64,000 nucleotides of DNA from Kalmanozyma brasiliensis GHG001 (GCF_000497045.1 NW_015961958.1:248001-312000), one strand, 5' to 3'. Positions 18,233 to 28,831 are shown, numbered from the stretch's first letter. A program made the numbers and translations. The notes: generated by a model from the letters alone, not told the origin.

Positions 18233-21200
18233 ATGCCGGCCAAAGCAGCGACACCAGAGAGGGAGATCGGCACAGCAGCTGCTGCAGCCGCAGCGACCGC
18301 AGCAGCCGGTCCAGCATGGAGGCAGTTCTCCTTCTTCGACTCGTCCCCCGTTCGTGATGTCGACGACTTTGCGAAGGCGCCTTCCGCCTTGCGGAATCCA
18401 AACGAGGTGGCTGCTGTGGCACAATGTCCCATCCGTCCTCCACCAGCGGCTCTCAGCAACACTACCGATGCATCCTCATCCTCGACTGCCGTGCAGTTTG
18501 ATGCTGAGGCCTCCACGTCCGCAGACAAAGCTGCCAAAGCATCCAAGGCGCGCAGACAGCCATGCACCCTCGTCGGCACCATTCAGGGCAAAATTAAGGT
18601 ACTCGATCCAGAGACGCTTCAAGAGCTGACGTCGTGGGATGCCTTCTCGTCCGCTGGCGTTGCAGGCAGAGTAACGCACCTTTCATGCGATGCCCGCGGC
18701 AGGGTCGTATCTTTGGGAGAGGAGGACAGCTCTCGCTTCCCAATACTAAGGATATGGGATCTCCGTAACGGACGCAATCCCGCTTCTGCAACCGACTCGA
18801 ACGGCACATCATCTGCAACACAAAAGCAGACCTGGATGCCGCGTCTGCTCGCAGAAGGCAAGGTGCAGCACGGCAGCCGGCCTCATCCTATTGCGGCTCT
18901 CTCACACACGCCTTCGCTTTCCTACCTCTCCGTCGCTCTAGCGGACGGCACGGTCCTGCTGATTCGTGGTCTGGAGTCTGCATTGATGGCGGCGGCAGGT
19001 AGTGCTGGGGTTGCTTCCAACACGTCTCTCGGTAGACCAGCGCCGGCGGTTGCACTGCCCAAGTTCAAGGTCGTCTTTCAACCCACAAGCTCCGACTCGG
19101 GCACTCACGAGCCTGTCACTGCCTTGGGCTTCTCGGAAGCCGCTTCGCTCAGCACAAGCAGCACTGCAGCCAGCAACAAAGCTGGCAACCCTGCATCGAG
19201 GACAGTGCCAGCATACGAGCCAAGAGCGTTACATGGCTCGAAAGGGCGCAAAGGTGCAGCTGCGCGGCCAAGAGATGCCCCTGCCAATGCTGCGCAGACA
19301 GAGGCAGCAACTCCACCGTCGGCCGTTCATCTCTTCATCGTCACTCTCTCGCGCGTGTTGCGATACGTCGTCGTCGGGAAAGGCGCAGGCGGGAGTCCAG
19401 CTGTGCTCGACGATGTGGGTGGTGCGCTCGGTTGTGCTGCCATCATCCCGGCTCGACCCGCCGGCTCATCGTTTGCGGCAAACAGTGCTCTGGTGTCAGG
19501 GTCACAAACAGCATCGGCGCAGAGTGGCTTGGGCTCCGCAGGTAAGATGGTGATCGCACGCGACGAAGCCATCTATGTGATCGGGCAAGAAGGTCGAGAA
19601 GCCTGTCTCGCCTACGAGGGGCCCAAGGCCTCCATCCATCTATCATCTTCGCAGGTCATCATCGTCTCCCCTCCCTTCACTCCATCTTCGTCAACATCAT
19701 CGTCTTCACGGAATCTGATCGGCAACCGTGACTCGCCCTCGTCAACGCCGACATCACGCAAAGGCTCCTTGGCGCCCACCGAGATTGCCAAGATCACAAT
19801 CTTCGATCTGGACAACAAGCTCGTCGCCTTCAGCGGCACATTCGAGTCCGGCGTCCGTTCAGCTTGGGTCGGTCCCGCCGGCGAAATCCTCATTCTCAGC
19901 GACATGGGCGAGCTTACACGTCTAGAGGAAAAGCCGCTGCGAGCCAAGCTCGACGTTCTCTACCGCAAAAGCCTTTTCCTGCTTGCGGTCAACCTCGCCC
20001 GCTCGCAGATGCAGCGCGCAGCGAATCCTGACGTACTCGCCCGCACCGAGGCGCTGATGGGCGACATCTACCAGCGCTACGGCGACCACCTGTACAACAA
20101 GGGCGACTACGATGGCGCCATGGCGCAATACGTAAAGACCATCGGGCACACTCAACCCTCGTTCGTGATCCGCCGGTTCCTCGACGCGCAACGCATCACC
20201 AACCTGACGACGTACCTGCAGGAGCTGCACGCGCAGAACCTGGCGAGCTCGGACCACACCACGCTGCTGCTGAATTGCTACACCAAATTGAAAGACGTTG
20301 CGTCGCTGGACAAGTTCATCAAGCGGCCTCATGCGAAGGCGTCACCTTATGACGACGAAGTCGCTGACGAGGGAGCTGCGGAAGACAGGGACGAGCTGCC
20401 ATTCGACCTCGAAACGGCCATGCGCGTCTGTCGCCAAGCCGGGTACTTCGGGCACGCCGCGTACCTCGCCAAGCGCTACGGCGAGCACCGCGAATATCTG
20501 CGCATTCAGATCGAGGACGCGAAAGACTACAGCGATGCATTGCTCTACGTGCGCGGGCTCGAACCGGAAGATGCCATTTCGACCATGAGCCAGTACGCCA
20601 AGACGCTGCTCGCCGAGCTGCCGGACGAGACGACTGAGCTGCTGATCGAGCTGTGCTCGGGCGCATTCCGTCCCGACCCGGACGCGGCACAGAAGGCACT
20701 GCGCATGCAGGAAGGCGAGTCGTCGAAGAAGCAGCCGCAGAAGTCGGCCGCTGCCGCCTATCTCAGTTATCTCCAGGTGGGAGGGTTTGGCAAGTTGCAA
20801 CAGTCAGGCTCACGTGCAGGGACGACGGGTAACAACACACCCGCACAGCGCAACTCGACCGCCACCGCAGAGCCATACTCCCTCGAAGGCACGCGACCAT
20901 CAAGTAGCGTCAAGCCTGAAGCGGACGCAGACACCTCGCTGCCCGAGACAGACGCCGAGGAGGCGAACAAGACGCACCCCTACACCGTGCCCTCACCCCG
21001 CACCTACTTCGCACACTTCATTCAGCATCCACGACACTTCACGCACTTCCTCGAGACGGTCGCGCTGGCTCGTTGGGGTCAGGTGGTGGACATGCACGCC
21101 GAGCCGCCCGTCGACAAGCTGCTCTCCCCCGCGCAAGAAAAGGGTGCGCCAGCGTACGACGCTCAAGGGGAAGAGGAGGTGGACGACGTAGCACAAGCAC

Positions 21201-22183
21201 TGGCCGAGCTCGGGCTGGACGCGAACGGCGACGGGTACGAAGATCAGGATGTCCTCGATCAGAAGTCGATCTGGAACACGCTACTCGAGCTGTACCTCAC
21301 ATTCCCCTCCTCGACCAGCAGCGAAGGCGGGGAGGAAAGACAACGAGCCCTGCGGTTGCTGCAACAGCACGCCACACTACCATACGACATGAGCCACGCA
21401 GTGATGCTCTGCTCCATGGAGAGCTTTAACGACGGCCTCATCCTGCTGTACGAGCGCATGGGCATGTACGAGGAGGTGGTTCGGCTGCATATGGATGCAT
21501 CGCTCTCCGACGCTTCTTCTGCCTCTCATAGTGGCAAGGTGGTTGCTGCCCTGTTACGGTACGGTGTACTCCGGCCGGAGCTGTACGACCTGGTTCTGCG
21601 CTTCCTCGTCTCCTCACCAACACTATTGGAACGACACACGAACGATCTGCTATCGATCCTAACAACCGTACGCGAGCGAGGACTCATGTCGACACTTGAA
21701 CTGGTCCAACTTCTCTCTTCGACGCCACACACACCAGTCGGGATTATTCGACCGTTCCTCGTCTCCTCCATTAGCACCACCCTCACGTCCACCGACGCGG
21801 ACACGGCCGCCATCGCCGAGTACACCGCGTCGACGACCGACACGCTGGGTGAGATCTCGGAGCTCACCGATCCCAACACGCCGAGGGTGTTCCAAATGAC
21901 CCGCTGCACCGCTTGTGGTGGGCAATTGGATCTGCCCAGTGTGCACTTCATGTGCAAGCACAGTTATCATCAGAGGTGTTTGGGAGAGGAGGAGGCCGAG
22001 TGCCCGACGTGCGCCCAACATCAGGGTGGCGTGAGGGACGCGAGACGGAGACAAGCGGAGAGGGCGGTGGCGCTGATGGAGGGTGCGAGAGAGAGTGGAG
22101 AGGGTGGTGATGGGTTTGCCGAGTTGGCAAGTTGGTTTGCGCTGCCTGTTATGGGTGCGGCTGCTGCTGCTCAGGCTGTGTAG
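18233..22183 (+). CDS. VPS11: Vps11/Pep5, RING subunit of HOPS and CORVET tethering complexes
   Basis: A 1316-residue core subunit of the HOPS and CORVET tethers that drive endosome and vacuole fusion. What is seen: after an Ala-rich start, the family's N-terminal WRQFSFFD block (about 24-31); a beta-propeller-like region (to about 580); an alpha-solenoid with clathrin-like repeats, including the block YNKGDYDGAMAQYVKTIGHT; and a C-terminal RING-type zinc domain (about 1222-1262) with CTAC, the CKHSYHQRC block and CPTC. Low-complexity insertions separate the blades (around 190-390) and lie within the solenoid (around 830-915). Yeast Vps11 has 1029 residues, so the excess is disordered insertions. 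The ATG at 18233 immediately precedes the conserved N-terminus. The RING could mediate ubiquitin transfer or HOPS assembly. Confidence 0.94.
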   Translation: MPAKAATPEREIGTAAAAAAATAAAGPAWRQFSFFDSSPVRDVDDFAKAPSALRNPNEVAAVAQCPIRPPPAALSNTTDASSSSTAVQFDAEASTSADKAAKASKARRQPCTLVGTIQGKIKVLDPETLQELTSWDAFSSAGVAGRVTHLSCDARGRVVSLGEEDSSRFPILRIWDLRNGRNPASATDSNGTSSATQKQTWMPRLLAEGKVQHGSRPHPIAALSHTPSLSYLSVALADGTVLLIRGLESALMAAAGSAGVASNTSLGRPAPAVALPKFKVVFQPTSSDSGTHEPVTALGFSEAASLSTSSTAASNKAGNPASRTVPAYEPRALHGSKGRKGAAARPRDAPANAAQTEAATPPSAVHLFIVTLSRVLRYVVVGKGAGGSPAVLDDVGGALGCAAIIPARPAGSSFAANSALVSGSQTASAQSGLGSAGKMVIARDEAIYVIGQEGREACLAYEGPKASIHLSSSQVIIVSPPFTPSSSTSSSSRNLIGNRDSPSSTPTSRKGSLAPTEIAKITIFDLDNKLVAFSGTFESGVRSAWVGPAGEILILSDMGELTRLEEKPLRAKLDVLYRKSLFLLAVNLARSQMQRAANPDVLARTEALMGDIYQRYGDHLYNKGDYDGAMAQYVKTIGHTQPSFVIRRFLDAQRITNLTTYLQELHAQNLASSDHTTLLLNCYTKLKDVASLDKFIKRPHAKASPYDDEVADEGAAEDRDELPFDLETAMRVCRQAGYFGHAAYLAKRYGEHREYLRIQIEDAKDYSDALLYVRGLEPEDAISTMSQYAKTLLAELPDETTELLIELCSGAFRPDPDAAQKALRMQEGESSKKQPQKSAAAAYLSYLQVGGFGKLQQSGSRAGTTGNNTPAQRNSTATAEPYSLEGTRPSSSVKPEADADTSLPETDAEEANKTHPYTVPSPRTYFAHFIQHPRHFTHFLETVALARWGQVVDMHAEPPVDKLLSPAQEKGAPAYDAQGEEEVDDVAQALAELGLDANGDGYEDQDVLDQKSIWNTLLELYLTFPSSTSSEGGEERQRALRLLQQHATLPYDMSHAVMLCSMESFNDGLILLYERMGMYEEVVRLHMDASLSDASSASHSGKVVAALLRYGVLRPELYDLVLRFLVSSPTLLERHTNDLLSILTTVRERGLMSTLELVQLLSSTPHTPVGIIRPFLVSSISTTLTSTDADTAAIAEYTASTTDTLGEISELTDPNTPRVFQMTRCTACGGQLDLPSVHFMCKHSYHQRCLGEEEAECPTCAQHQGGVRDARRRQAERAVALMEGARESGEGGDGFAELASWFALPVMGAAAAAQAV

Positions 22184-22940
22184 GGTTGTAAAGTGGATAT
22201 TTTGCCTCACAGCATGGTGCGACGCTCGCGATGCTCAAGTCGCACAAGTGTGATGTGACCTATCTTGTTGTGCGATAGTGAGCATGCATTGTGAAACGAG
22301 GTCGGGTTGGTGATCTGCAGTTGACCGGGTGAAGCGCAGTGTCGCGGTGTGATGCAGGCACCGTGATGCAAAGGCGTGACGATAAGGACCCTGCGGACGC
22401 GGTGGTCGAGATGGCCCGAGGCAACGCATGCAGGGTCTTGCGCATGTCGAAATGCGCGCTCCTTTTTCTTGCCTCATCCCCAACTCCCACCTTGCTAGAA
22501 TCAATCGAAGTGGCACACTTTCCTTTGCCATCGATACGAGATGCTGTGAGATTGTTAGCGATATGTAGAAGGCTTAGAGCGAGATAGGAACGGGCAAGGG
22601 GGGAAAGGGTGATGAGGCAGACACAGGGAGGAGGGCAAGGAGAAGGGGCGCTTATCTTATCTCTCCCCCTCTCCTCTTCGGTCACACTGTGTACCGTAGC
22701 TGGAGGGCGGCCCGTACAGTCACTCTGGGCTGAATTGATGACTGTGATACTTGTCAACCTCTCCTAGTGGCCTGCTCAGCGCCCTCCATTTGCTCCGACG
22801 ACCAGCATTGTCATCGCTGCCACTGTCCCCAGCATCATCGCCATCACCACCAGCACCATCACCACCAGTGTTGACATCAGCAGCTTCAGCATCGCCATTA
22901 TCTGCTGTGTCTATCACCTCTGAACGAGAGCGGGAGCACA
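22184..22940. other. Intergenic region after VPS11
   Basis: A 757 bp region with the VPS11 3' flank and the presumed promoter of the small membrane-protein gene. A CAT/CAC-rich leader occupies about 22800-22870. No supported gene inside. Confidence 0.4.
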
Positions 22941-23468
22941 ATGTCTGTCCTGCCACCGCCCTACACCCCGACGCCTGATCCCAGCTGCATCGCGAGCAGC
23001 TCGGAACCGCGCCCAGCCCTACCACTGACGCCGCTGCCCTCCTACACCGCATCACCCATCCTATCGCCCACACTCGCCACACCCTTTGGCAAGACCTCAC
23101 CACCTCAATCCACACCTTTCGCCAGCACACACACTCACACTGGTACCGCACACGCCGCACACAGCGCCTTCGCAACACTGGCAGTGGCTCTCCTCGGGAC
23201 AACGCTCGCCGACGTGCTCTACCTAGCGATGGTCAATCTGCTCGGCGTCCTCCTAACGGCCATACAGCTGCCCATGGCGGTGCTGCTCTGGCGCTCTCGC
23301 ACGTCGCAGCAAGAAGCGGAGGAGACAGAGGGTAGGCCGATCGGAAGAGGCGGTGCCAAAAATGTCGATTGGCTACGATGGTTCACACAGAAGATGTGGG
23401 ACTGGCACGATCGACTGGAGGAGGCGGAGCTGGAGACGCCGTCCAGTCGCGCGAGACACACTGGCTGA
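22941..23468 (+). CDS. Small Pro/Ser-rich protein with one or two membrane helices, unrecognised
   Basis: A 175-residue protein that I do not recognise. Residues 1-70 are Pro/Thr/Ser-rich and probably cytosolic. A long hydrophobic stretch at about 76-117 could form a hairpin or two close membrane helices. The C-terminal 55 residues are charged and include an aromatic patch (NVDWLRWFTQKMWDW). The start is a clean ATG in ACAATGTC context, preceded by a pyrimidine-rich leader. There is no signal peptide. It ends 112 bp before the stop of the converging unrecognised gene. Coding is supported by the organised hydrophobic and aromatic segments rather than by homology, so confidence is moderate. Confidence 0.5.
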   Translation: MSVLPPPYTPTPDPSCIASSSEPRPALPLTPLPSYTASPILSPTLATPFGKTSPPQSTPFASTHTHTGTAHAAHSAFATLAVALLGTTLADVLYLAMVNLLGVLLTAIQLPMAVLLWRSRTSQQEAEETEGRPIGRGGAKNVDWLRWFTQKMWDWHDRLEEAELETPSSRARHTG

Positions 23469-23580
23469 CTCAGATCGTCATCTGCTGGCTCAAGTTCACG
23501 GTCAGCATTCATTCTCGCAGTTCGTCAATCGCATTGCATCGCATTTCACCCTTCGTTGTCACCCTTGTGTTTGCCTCGCG

Positions 23581-26373
23581 TCAATCATCAATCCCATCAA
23601 ACCCACTGCCGGCAGCCCAACTGTGATAATCCTCCTCCAGCCCGGGAGGGTCGTACAATGCTTCAAACAGACCCTCAAAGCTGCCCTCGAGCCACGCCTC
23701 CTTCTCCGCCTCGGTGAGGCACGACGGTACGTCCGCCGACACTGGCAGCTCTCCCAGCGCCATCCGGAACGCCTGATAAGCCGGATTCTTCGTAAAGTCC
23801 GGCTCGGTGGTCGATGCGAAGGGTCCGGCCATCGTCGCGATCCACTCGGCTTGGCTTCCCGAAAACGATGCGGGCTTCTTCCTCAGCTCGGACAGCAGCT
23901 TCTGCTGCATCGACTCGGGCAGTGCGCTCGACGCAATGGAGAGGCTCACGGACCCGCCCGTGTCGGACGTCCTGGAGGTGATGGTGGTGGAGCCGCTCTT
24001 GACCGTCTTGGTCGTCGTGACGACGTTGTCCGCTGACGTGGAGGTGGTGGTCTGCGTGGTGGAGCTTGCCTTCTTGTTTGCTGCACTGCCTGAAACGCTG
24101 CCCTTCGACAACAGCGGCGCATCCGTAAAGTAGGCATAGTCGCTCGGACCTTTCAGCATCGTGTTGGGCGTGTCGAACTCGTCGATGCGCTTGCTGAGGA
24201 TGTCCCTCAGCATCATCTCTTTGTCCACATTGTCGTTCTTGGTCTTCTGACCTTGCCCCTTGATGGCCACTCCGCTCGCAGTCGCAGTGTCGCTCTTCCT
24301 CTTGGCCTTCTTCACCCTCTTCCCTTGGACCATGAGCGGCTTCCAATCGTACTGCTTGCGCTCGATCAGAGTCAAACGCTTGTACAAGCCGTCGATGATT
24401 GGGGTGATGCTGTCCTCAAAGCTGGTGCAGGTGCATCGGTCGTTACACTTTTCGCTATGCTTGATGGGCGGCTTGGAGAAGGTGCCCGTGTGGATGGCTT
24501 TGTGCATCTGTAGTAAGGTGCGAAGGGCAATATCGGCCACAGCTGATGTGTAAAGATGTGCCGAGTAAGGGCAAGAAACCACCTTCTCGATGCATCCCCT
24601 TTCGCGCTTCTTGCTTCTCTTCTTGCGGAAGTATTCAGCTCCTCGCTCGTAACGATCCGAAGTAAACAGCGCCAGATCGCCACCAGACAGGTTCTGAAGC
24701 GCTGCGCTGAGGTCAAGAAGGTCCCACTGCAGGTCGAGTGCCTTGGGTGCCTGGACCTTGCTGATGGCAGAGATGGACTGTGCGGCCGTGAGAGCTCGCT
24801 GCATCAGGTACATCTGACGTGCACATCGAACGATGATCGTCTGGAGCAGCGGGATGACGCTGTGCAGAGTAGCAGTCATGGCCGCGTCGTAGCCCCTGTA
24901 CGCTATGTAGTTGATCCACGTAAACGTGAACAGCACCGTCTGCACGCCGTCACGTAGCTCGGTCACGTCGGGCACCATTTTGGTGAAGGACGTCTCGATC
25001 GTATGCCTCCTCGTCTTGCGCGCCTCCGGATCGCTTTTCGCCTGTGGACAGCCTTCACTGCTGAATTCCTCCTTCTCGATGTAGCTTGCACGATTGCAAT
25101 AGACGGTGCGGAAGTAATGATCCACAAAGAGATTGCCAAATCGGTGCTGCATGTAGCTCTCGATGCGGTCTGCAAAGTCGATGTAGAAGGCAGCCGCGTA
25201 GTTGAGCAGCGCAACCATGCCAGCGAGCTCGGCGAACACCACAGATTCGGGAGAAGCGACGCCAAAAGCAAGCACGGCGCGATTGAGTCCGCGCATCACT
25301 TCGGCCAGCGTAGCGTCGTGAGACATGTAGGTGCGCTTCTCGGCATTGGACTCGGCGAAGCCAGGGAAACGTCGACAGTCGGAGAGCAGAGTAGAGGACT
25401 GCACCTGCTCCGGCTTCTTCTGCTGACGCCGAGCCGAGTCGGCTTTCGGTTTTGCGGCTGCTGTCTGGGCTGTCGCTGACGGGGTGGTCTTTGCAGCTGT
25501 TGCCGGAAGAACGGCTGCGGAGGTGGACGTAGGGGCAGAATTGGATGGAGCAGTGGCAGCTGGGTGGACCGCTGAAGCCGTCGATGGTGCGACTGCACTG
25601 GAGGTCTGCTTAGCAGTCTGGGGTCCGGTCGGTTTGGCAGAAGTGCTGTGACTCCCGCTGTTAGCAATAAGAGGGGTCGTTTTGGCCGGCGGACAGAGAT
25701 GTTTCTTGCTTGCCGGATGACCGGAGCACTTCTTCGCGACAGGGTGGTCGACCGAGTTGGTGGGAGTCTGATGACCATGCTCGCACGTCGTGAATGCAGA
25801 ATACTTGGGCACAGAGCGCTCTTGATAACGACCGAAAGCGTCCTCGTAAAACCTGAAATCGCGGAGCTTCTTGTCGACATAGCTCTGGTATTGCTCGTCG
25901 ACACTGATGCAGAAATTGCAAGAATCCCACGCTAGGAAGTATCGCAGCTCGAAGAAGCACTTCTCGAATGCGCTTCCGGTGTTTGGGAGATTTGACGTGG
26001 CGGAAGAGTACGACGTTGCGCTCTGCGGATGCGAGCACGACTTTGCTCCGGATGTGGCACACCCAGGATCCTCTTGCGCATCGTGCGCGTCTCTGTTGAG
26101 TCTGCGGGGTCTGCTGGGCTTGTGACAGGGCAACACCCACCAGAGGAAATGGGCGACCGACAAGTGTATTGGGAGCGTGTTGGTCTCGCACCCAGGAACG
26201 GAGCCGAGGCTGCGGTAGGCGTCATCGACCGGAGCAGATTCGCGGTTTGGGGAAGAGCTGGTACGATCGGTCATGAGGCGCGACGACGTCGGAAAGCAGG
26301 CGGTGTGCGTATGCTTGATTGGCGACGACGCCGACGATGGGGAAGCTTTAGGCGGCGTCGCAGCCATGTTCAT
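23581..26373 (-). CDS. Unrecognised 930-residue protein, possibly lineage-specific
   Basis: A single uninterrupted frame of 930 residues that I cannot place in a family. What is seen: a Ser/Pro-rich start; a region with aromatic and charged residues (about 125-170); a Cys/His-rich segment (about 172-220) containing TCEHGH, KKCSGHP and LCPP; and a long Ala/Pro/Thr/Ser-rich stretch (about 220-320). A folded helical region (about 345-600) follows, with hydrophobic helices (MVALLNYAAAFYIDF; VLFTFTWINYIAYRG) that could be buried helices or weak membrane spans. After these come a Cys cluster (CNDRCTCTSFE), a basic nuclear-localisation-like KRVKKAKRK, a Thr/Ser-rich low-complexity stretch and an acidic C-terminus. 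ATG at 26373, with a second ATG two codons on. Composition fits neighbouring genes; no transfer signs were seen. Confidence 0.72.
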   Translation of the reverse strand: MNMAATPPKASPSSASSPIKHTHTACFPTSSRLMTDRTSSSPNRESAPVDDAYRSLGSVPGCETNTLPIHLSVAHFLWWVLPCHKPSRPRRLNRDAHDAQEDPGCATSGAKSCSHPQSATSYSSATSNLPNTGSAFEKCFFELRYFLAWDSCNFCISVDEQYQSYVDKKLRDFRFYEDAFGRYQERSVPKYSAFTTCEHGHQTPTNSVDHPVAKKCSGHPASKKHLCPPAKTTPLIANSGSHSTSAKPTGPQTAKQTSSAVAPSTASAVHPAATAPSNSAPTSTSAAVLPATAAKTTPSATAQTAAAKPKADSARRQQKKPEQVQSSTLLSDCRRFPGFAESNAEKRTYMSHDATLAEVMRGLNRAVLAFGVASPESVVFAELAGMVALLNYAAAFYIDFADRIESYMQHRFGNLFVDHYFRTVYCNRASYIEKEEFSSEGCPQAKSDPEARKTRRHTIETSFTKMVPDVTELRDGVQTVLFTFTWINYIAYRGYDAAMTATLHSVIPLLQTIIVRCARQMYLMQRALTAAQSISAISKVQAPKALDLQWDLLDLSAALQNLSGGDLALFTSDRYERGAEYFRKKRSKKRERGCIEKVVSCPYSAHLYTSAVADIALRTLLQMHKAIHTGTFSKPPIKHSEKCNDRCTCTSFEDSITPIIDGLYKRLTLIERKQYDWKPLMVQGKRVKKAKRKSDTATASGVAIKGQGQKTKNDNVDKEMMLRDILSKRIDEFDTPNTMLKGPSDYAYFTDAPLLSKGSVSGSAANKKASSTTQTTTSTSADNVVTTTKTVKSGSTTITSRTSDTGGSVSLSIASSALPESMQQKLLSELRKKPASFSGSQAEWIATMAGPFASTTEPDFTKNPAYQAFRMALGELPVSADVPSCLTEAEKEAWLEGSFEGLFEALYDPPGLEEDYHSWAAGSGFDGIDD

Positions 26374-27716
26374 TGCTGATCGTCAAGATCGACTACCGAG
26401 AGCAAGCGATTCGTGTCGATTTGGGGAAAGGATTTGAGGATGGAGGTGCGGATTACATTGATGCGAGCCAGGGACATGAAGCGAAGAGGCGGTGATGGGA
26501 GAAAGGAAGGAAGGAGAGACAAGAGAAGGTCGCCGGCGCAGCAGCAGCTTACTTATGAAGTGAGGAAAGAGCGGGTGAGAGGGAGAGCGCGGCTACTTCA
26601 TCGTGCTGAGCATCTGCAGACTCAGCCCAGCTCAGCCGCCCACCTTGCATTGGCCAATCGAAAATGGATGCACGGTCCTCTTGGCCCTGGACGGCTGGCT
26701 GAGCGGACCGATGCTGCCTTCTAACAAAGCTTTGAACAGCGGCAGCTCTGTCGGGAGATGCGAAAGAGGACAAAGGCAGAGCTGAGCAGCGTTTTCCGCT
26801 CAGCAGTTCATTTGTCGAAGAACGGCGCAGCAACGACACCAGCTTTCGCGTAAAGGCCTCGTCGCGTCAAAATTGATTGTGCAGCAGCGATGAGACTCGA
26901 GGACGAGACGCTTTCGATTCTTGCTGAGCCCAACCAGCTGCGCTTCCGCCACCGTCAATGGACCGCGGCTTGACGTGGACTCGGAGGGTCTCTCGTGGCG
27001 GCAAAGGCGAGGCAGAAGGGCTATCAGAGAGGGAAAGGACTGAAGAAGAGACAAGCAAGAGACACGGTCGGGGAAGGAGCTGACTGAGAAAGCGCGGCTG
27101 TGACGAACCAAAGCTTAGTCGGCACATCCGCATGGACGTATCGAGGCGAGAGGAAGAGAAAGACGAATGCATGTGCGGCACAAGCTTTGATTTGAGCCAA
27201 ATCTTGATGAGGCAGATCGAGGTGTCGTCGGTGAGTACGGTAGACAGGCCGCGTCGCCAACGACGCCCTTCCGCCTTAATTCTCCCTACCTTCTCTAAAG
27301 TCACAAATTGCCACGCAATCTTAACCTTGGCCGCAGTCTGCTTCAGCGGTGCAGGCATCTTCGGCATCTCCGTGTCCGGACGGAACACGTCTGCGAGGAA
27401 ATGCTGGAGAGAGCATGCGGCCGTCACACATAGGAAAGCGTTTCTAATGTGAAGATTGCAAAGATCGGACCGATTAAGAACAGAAGGAGTAGCTTGAACC
27501 AACGGGCAAGCGTCGAGGTGGCGGTGATAAAGGGGCATCGAAAAGCGAGCGTCGTTCGTGTGTTTGAGAAGATTCCATGAGGCGTGTGTTGCACCGTGAG
27601 ACGTTCTGCACGTCTTGAGCGATCTCGACCCCGTCATGCTAGGCCCGGCAGCCATGTCCTGCTGCTAGTTTGAATCTGCATGATCGAGGGAGCGCTATCG
27701 AATCGAGTCGAATCGT
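26374..27716. other. Long intergenic region with no supported gene
   Basis: A 1343 bp stretch containing the promoter of the 930-residue protein and the 3' flank of the GPI-type gene. The minus strand has a 262-codon ATG-initiated ORF (27655-26867), but it has no recognisable domain, uneven composition and no homology I know. A CCAAT motif occurs near 26653. The region could be purely regulatory, or could hold a short spliced gene I cannot resolve. Confidence 0.4.
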
Positions 27717-28604
27717 TTAGAGAGCAAAGGCACCGGCAGCAACAATGGCGGCAGCGGCAACACCCCACTGGATCAAGTTGGCAGGCACGGCAGCGTTGGG
27801 CGAGTGCAGATCCGCCGCGGTGAGCTTGCCGTCAGCGACAGCCTGGATGGTGGCCGAGATGGCGACAGCGAACGACTCGGCCAAAACCGACTCGGGAGTG
27901 GTGAGGGTGGGGTAGTACTGCAGAACCGAGCCGGCCATCTCGCTGGCGACCTCATCGGGCGACTTGGCCTCGGGACCACGGGTGTAGCCGTAGATGAAGT
28001 ACGAGATCAACGAGTTGACTGGAGTGCGAATTGGACAGGTTGGGTCGATTCATTCGATCGATGGGTGTCAAGCAGAGAAGAAGAGCACAGAGATGGCAGG
28101 AGGTCAGTACAGCATGCCCTCTCTCACTCTCAATCCTGGTCGTGCTTGACCCCATTAGCTCCGCGCGCTATCTTCCACCTGCTCTTCTCCTTCCCGTGCA
28201 CCGAATGGACGGTATCATCGTCTGCATCTCTCTGCGCGTCCAGTCTCTGTGCTGGTACCCTTGAGTCTCCCAAGTCTGCTTCTGTCCGCCAAGATTGTTC
28301 GCTATAAATACTCACGGTCGTAAGGGGGGATCGAGGTGGAGCTGTAAGGGCAAGCAGCAGGGGGGTTGCGGGCGTCACCGCCGAGAGGGGTGCAAACGCT
28401 CATGGCTCCACCGCCGGAGCCACCGCTGCTGCCGCTGGACGAGCTGGACGACATGGAAGTGGGAGCAGCGCTGCTCGAAGACACGGACGAGGACGCCGAG
28501 CTGGACGTCGACTCCGAGCTGGACGCGGAAGAGCTGTCCTGGGCCACGGCGCCAGTAGCGGCGAAGGCGGCGAGAAGGGCGACGGGGAGGATGCTGAACT
28601 TCAT
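27717..28604 (-). CDS. Small Ser-rich secreted protein with GPI-anchor signal, two exons
   Basis: Gene model by hand: exon 1 28604-28316, intron 28315-28019 (297 bp, donor GTGAGT, acceptor CTCCAG, phase 1), exon 2 28018-27717 with TAA stop; 196 residues. What is seen: a signal peptide (1-22, ending AVAQ), a Ser/Gly-rich linker (23-67), two cysteines (71 and 85) in a short Pro/Ala segment, a compact Tyr- and Ala-rich domain (about 97-175), and a C-terminal hydrophobic tail preceded by small residues (NLIQWGVAAAAIVAAGAFAL), the classic GPI-attachment layout. It is probably a plasma-membrane or cell-wall surface protein. The start context GTCAAGATGAAG is good. The intron is long for this compact genome, and the splice restores a continuous, sensible frame. 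The family is unknown. Confidence 0.72.
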
Positions 28605-28814
28605 CTTGACAACAAACTTCGAAGACGATGGTAGGAGGAGGATAAGGTCGAGGGGTGGGTGGGAGATGGTGTCGAGAAGGAGGAAAGGTCGGTATTTGAG
28701 ATAGGCGATGCGGAAGCGGAAAAGTCGAGCGAGATAGTCAGTCAGTGCACAGCAGATTTGAGGAAGCGGCAACAGGCAGCCGGCGAGGGAGCGGTTCAAG
28801 GGACGGCTCGACAA

Positions 28815-28831
28815 ACACACACACACACACA
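28815..28831. repeat. (AC)n microsatellite
   Basis: About 8 uninterrupted AC units, 211 bp upstream of the start codon of the GPI-type gene. Confidence 0.85.

Noticed and set aside
28301..28310. TATAAATA-like sequence as a TATA box
   Set aside because: It lies inside the intron of the GPI-type gene, just beyond the splice donor, and does not precede any supported start on either strand.
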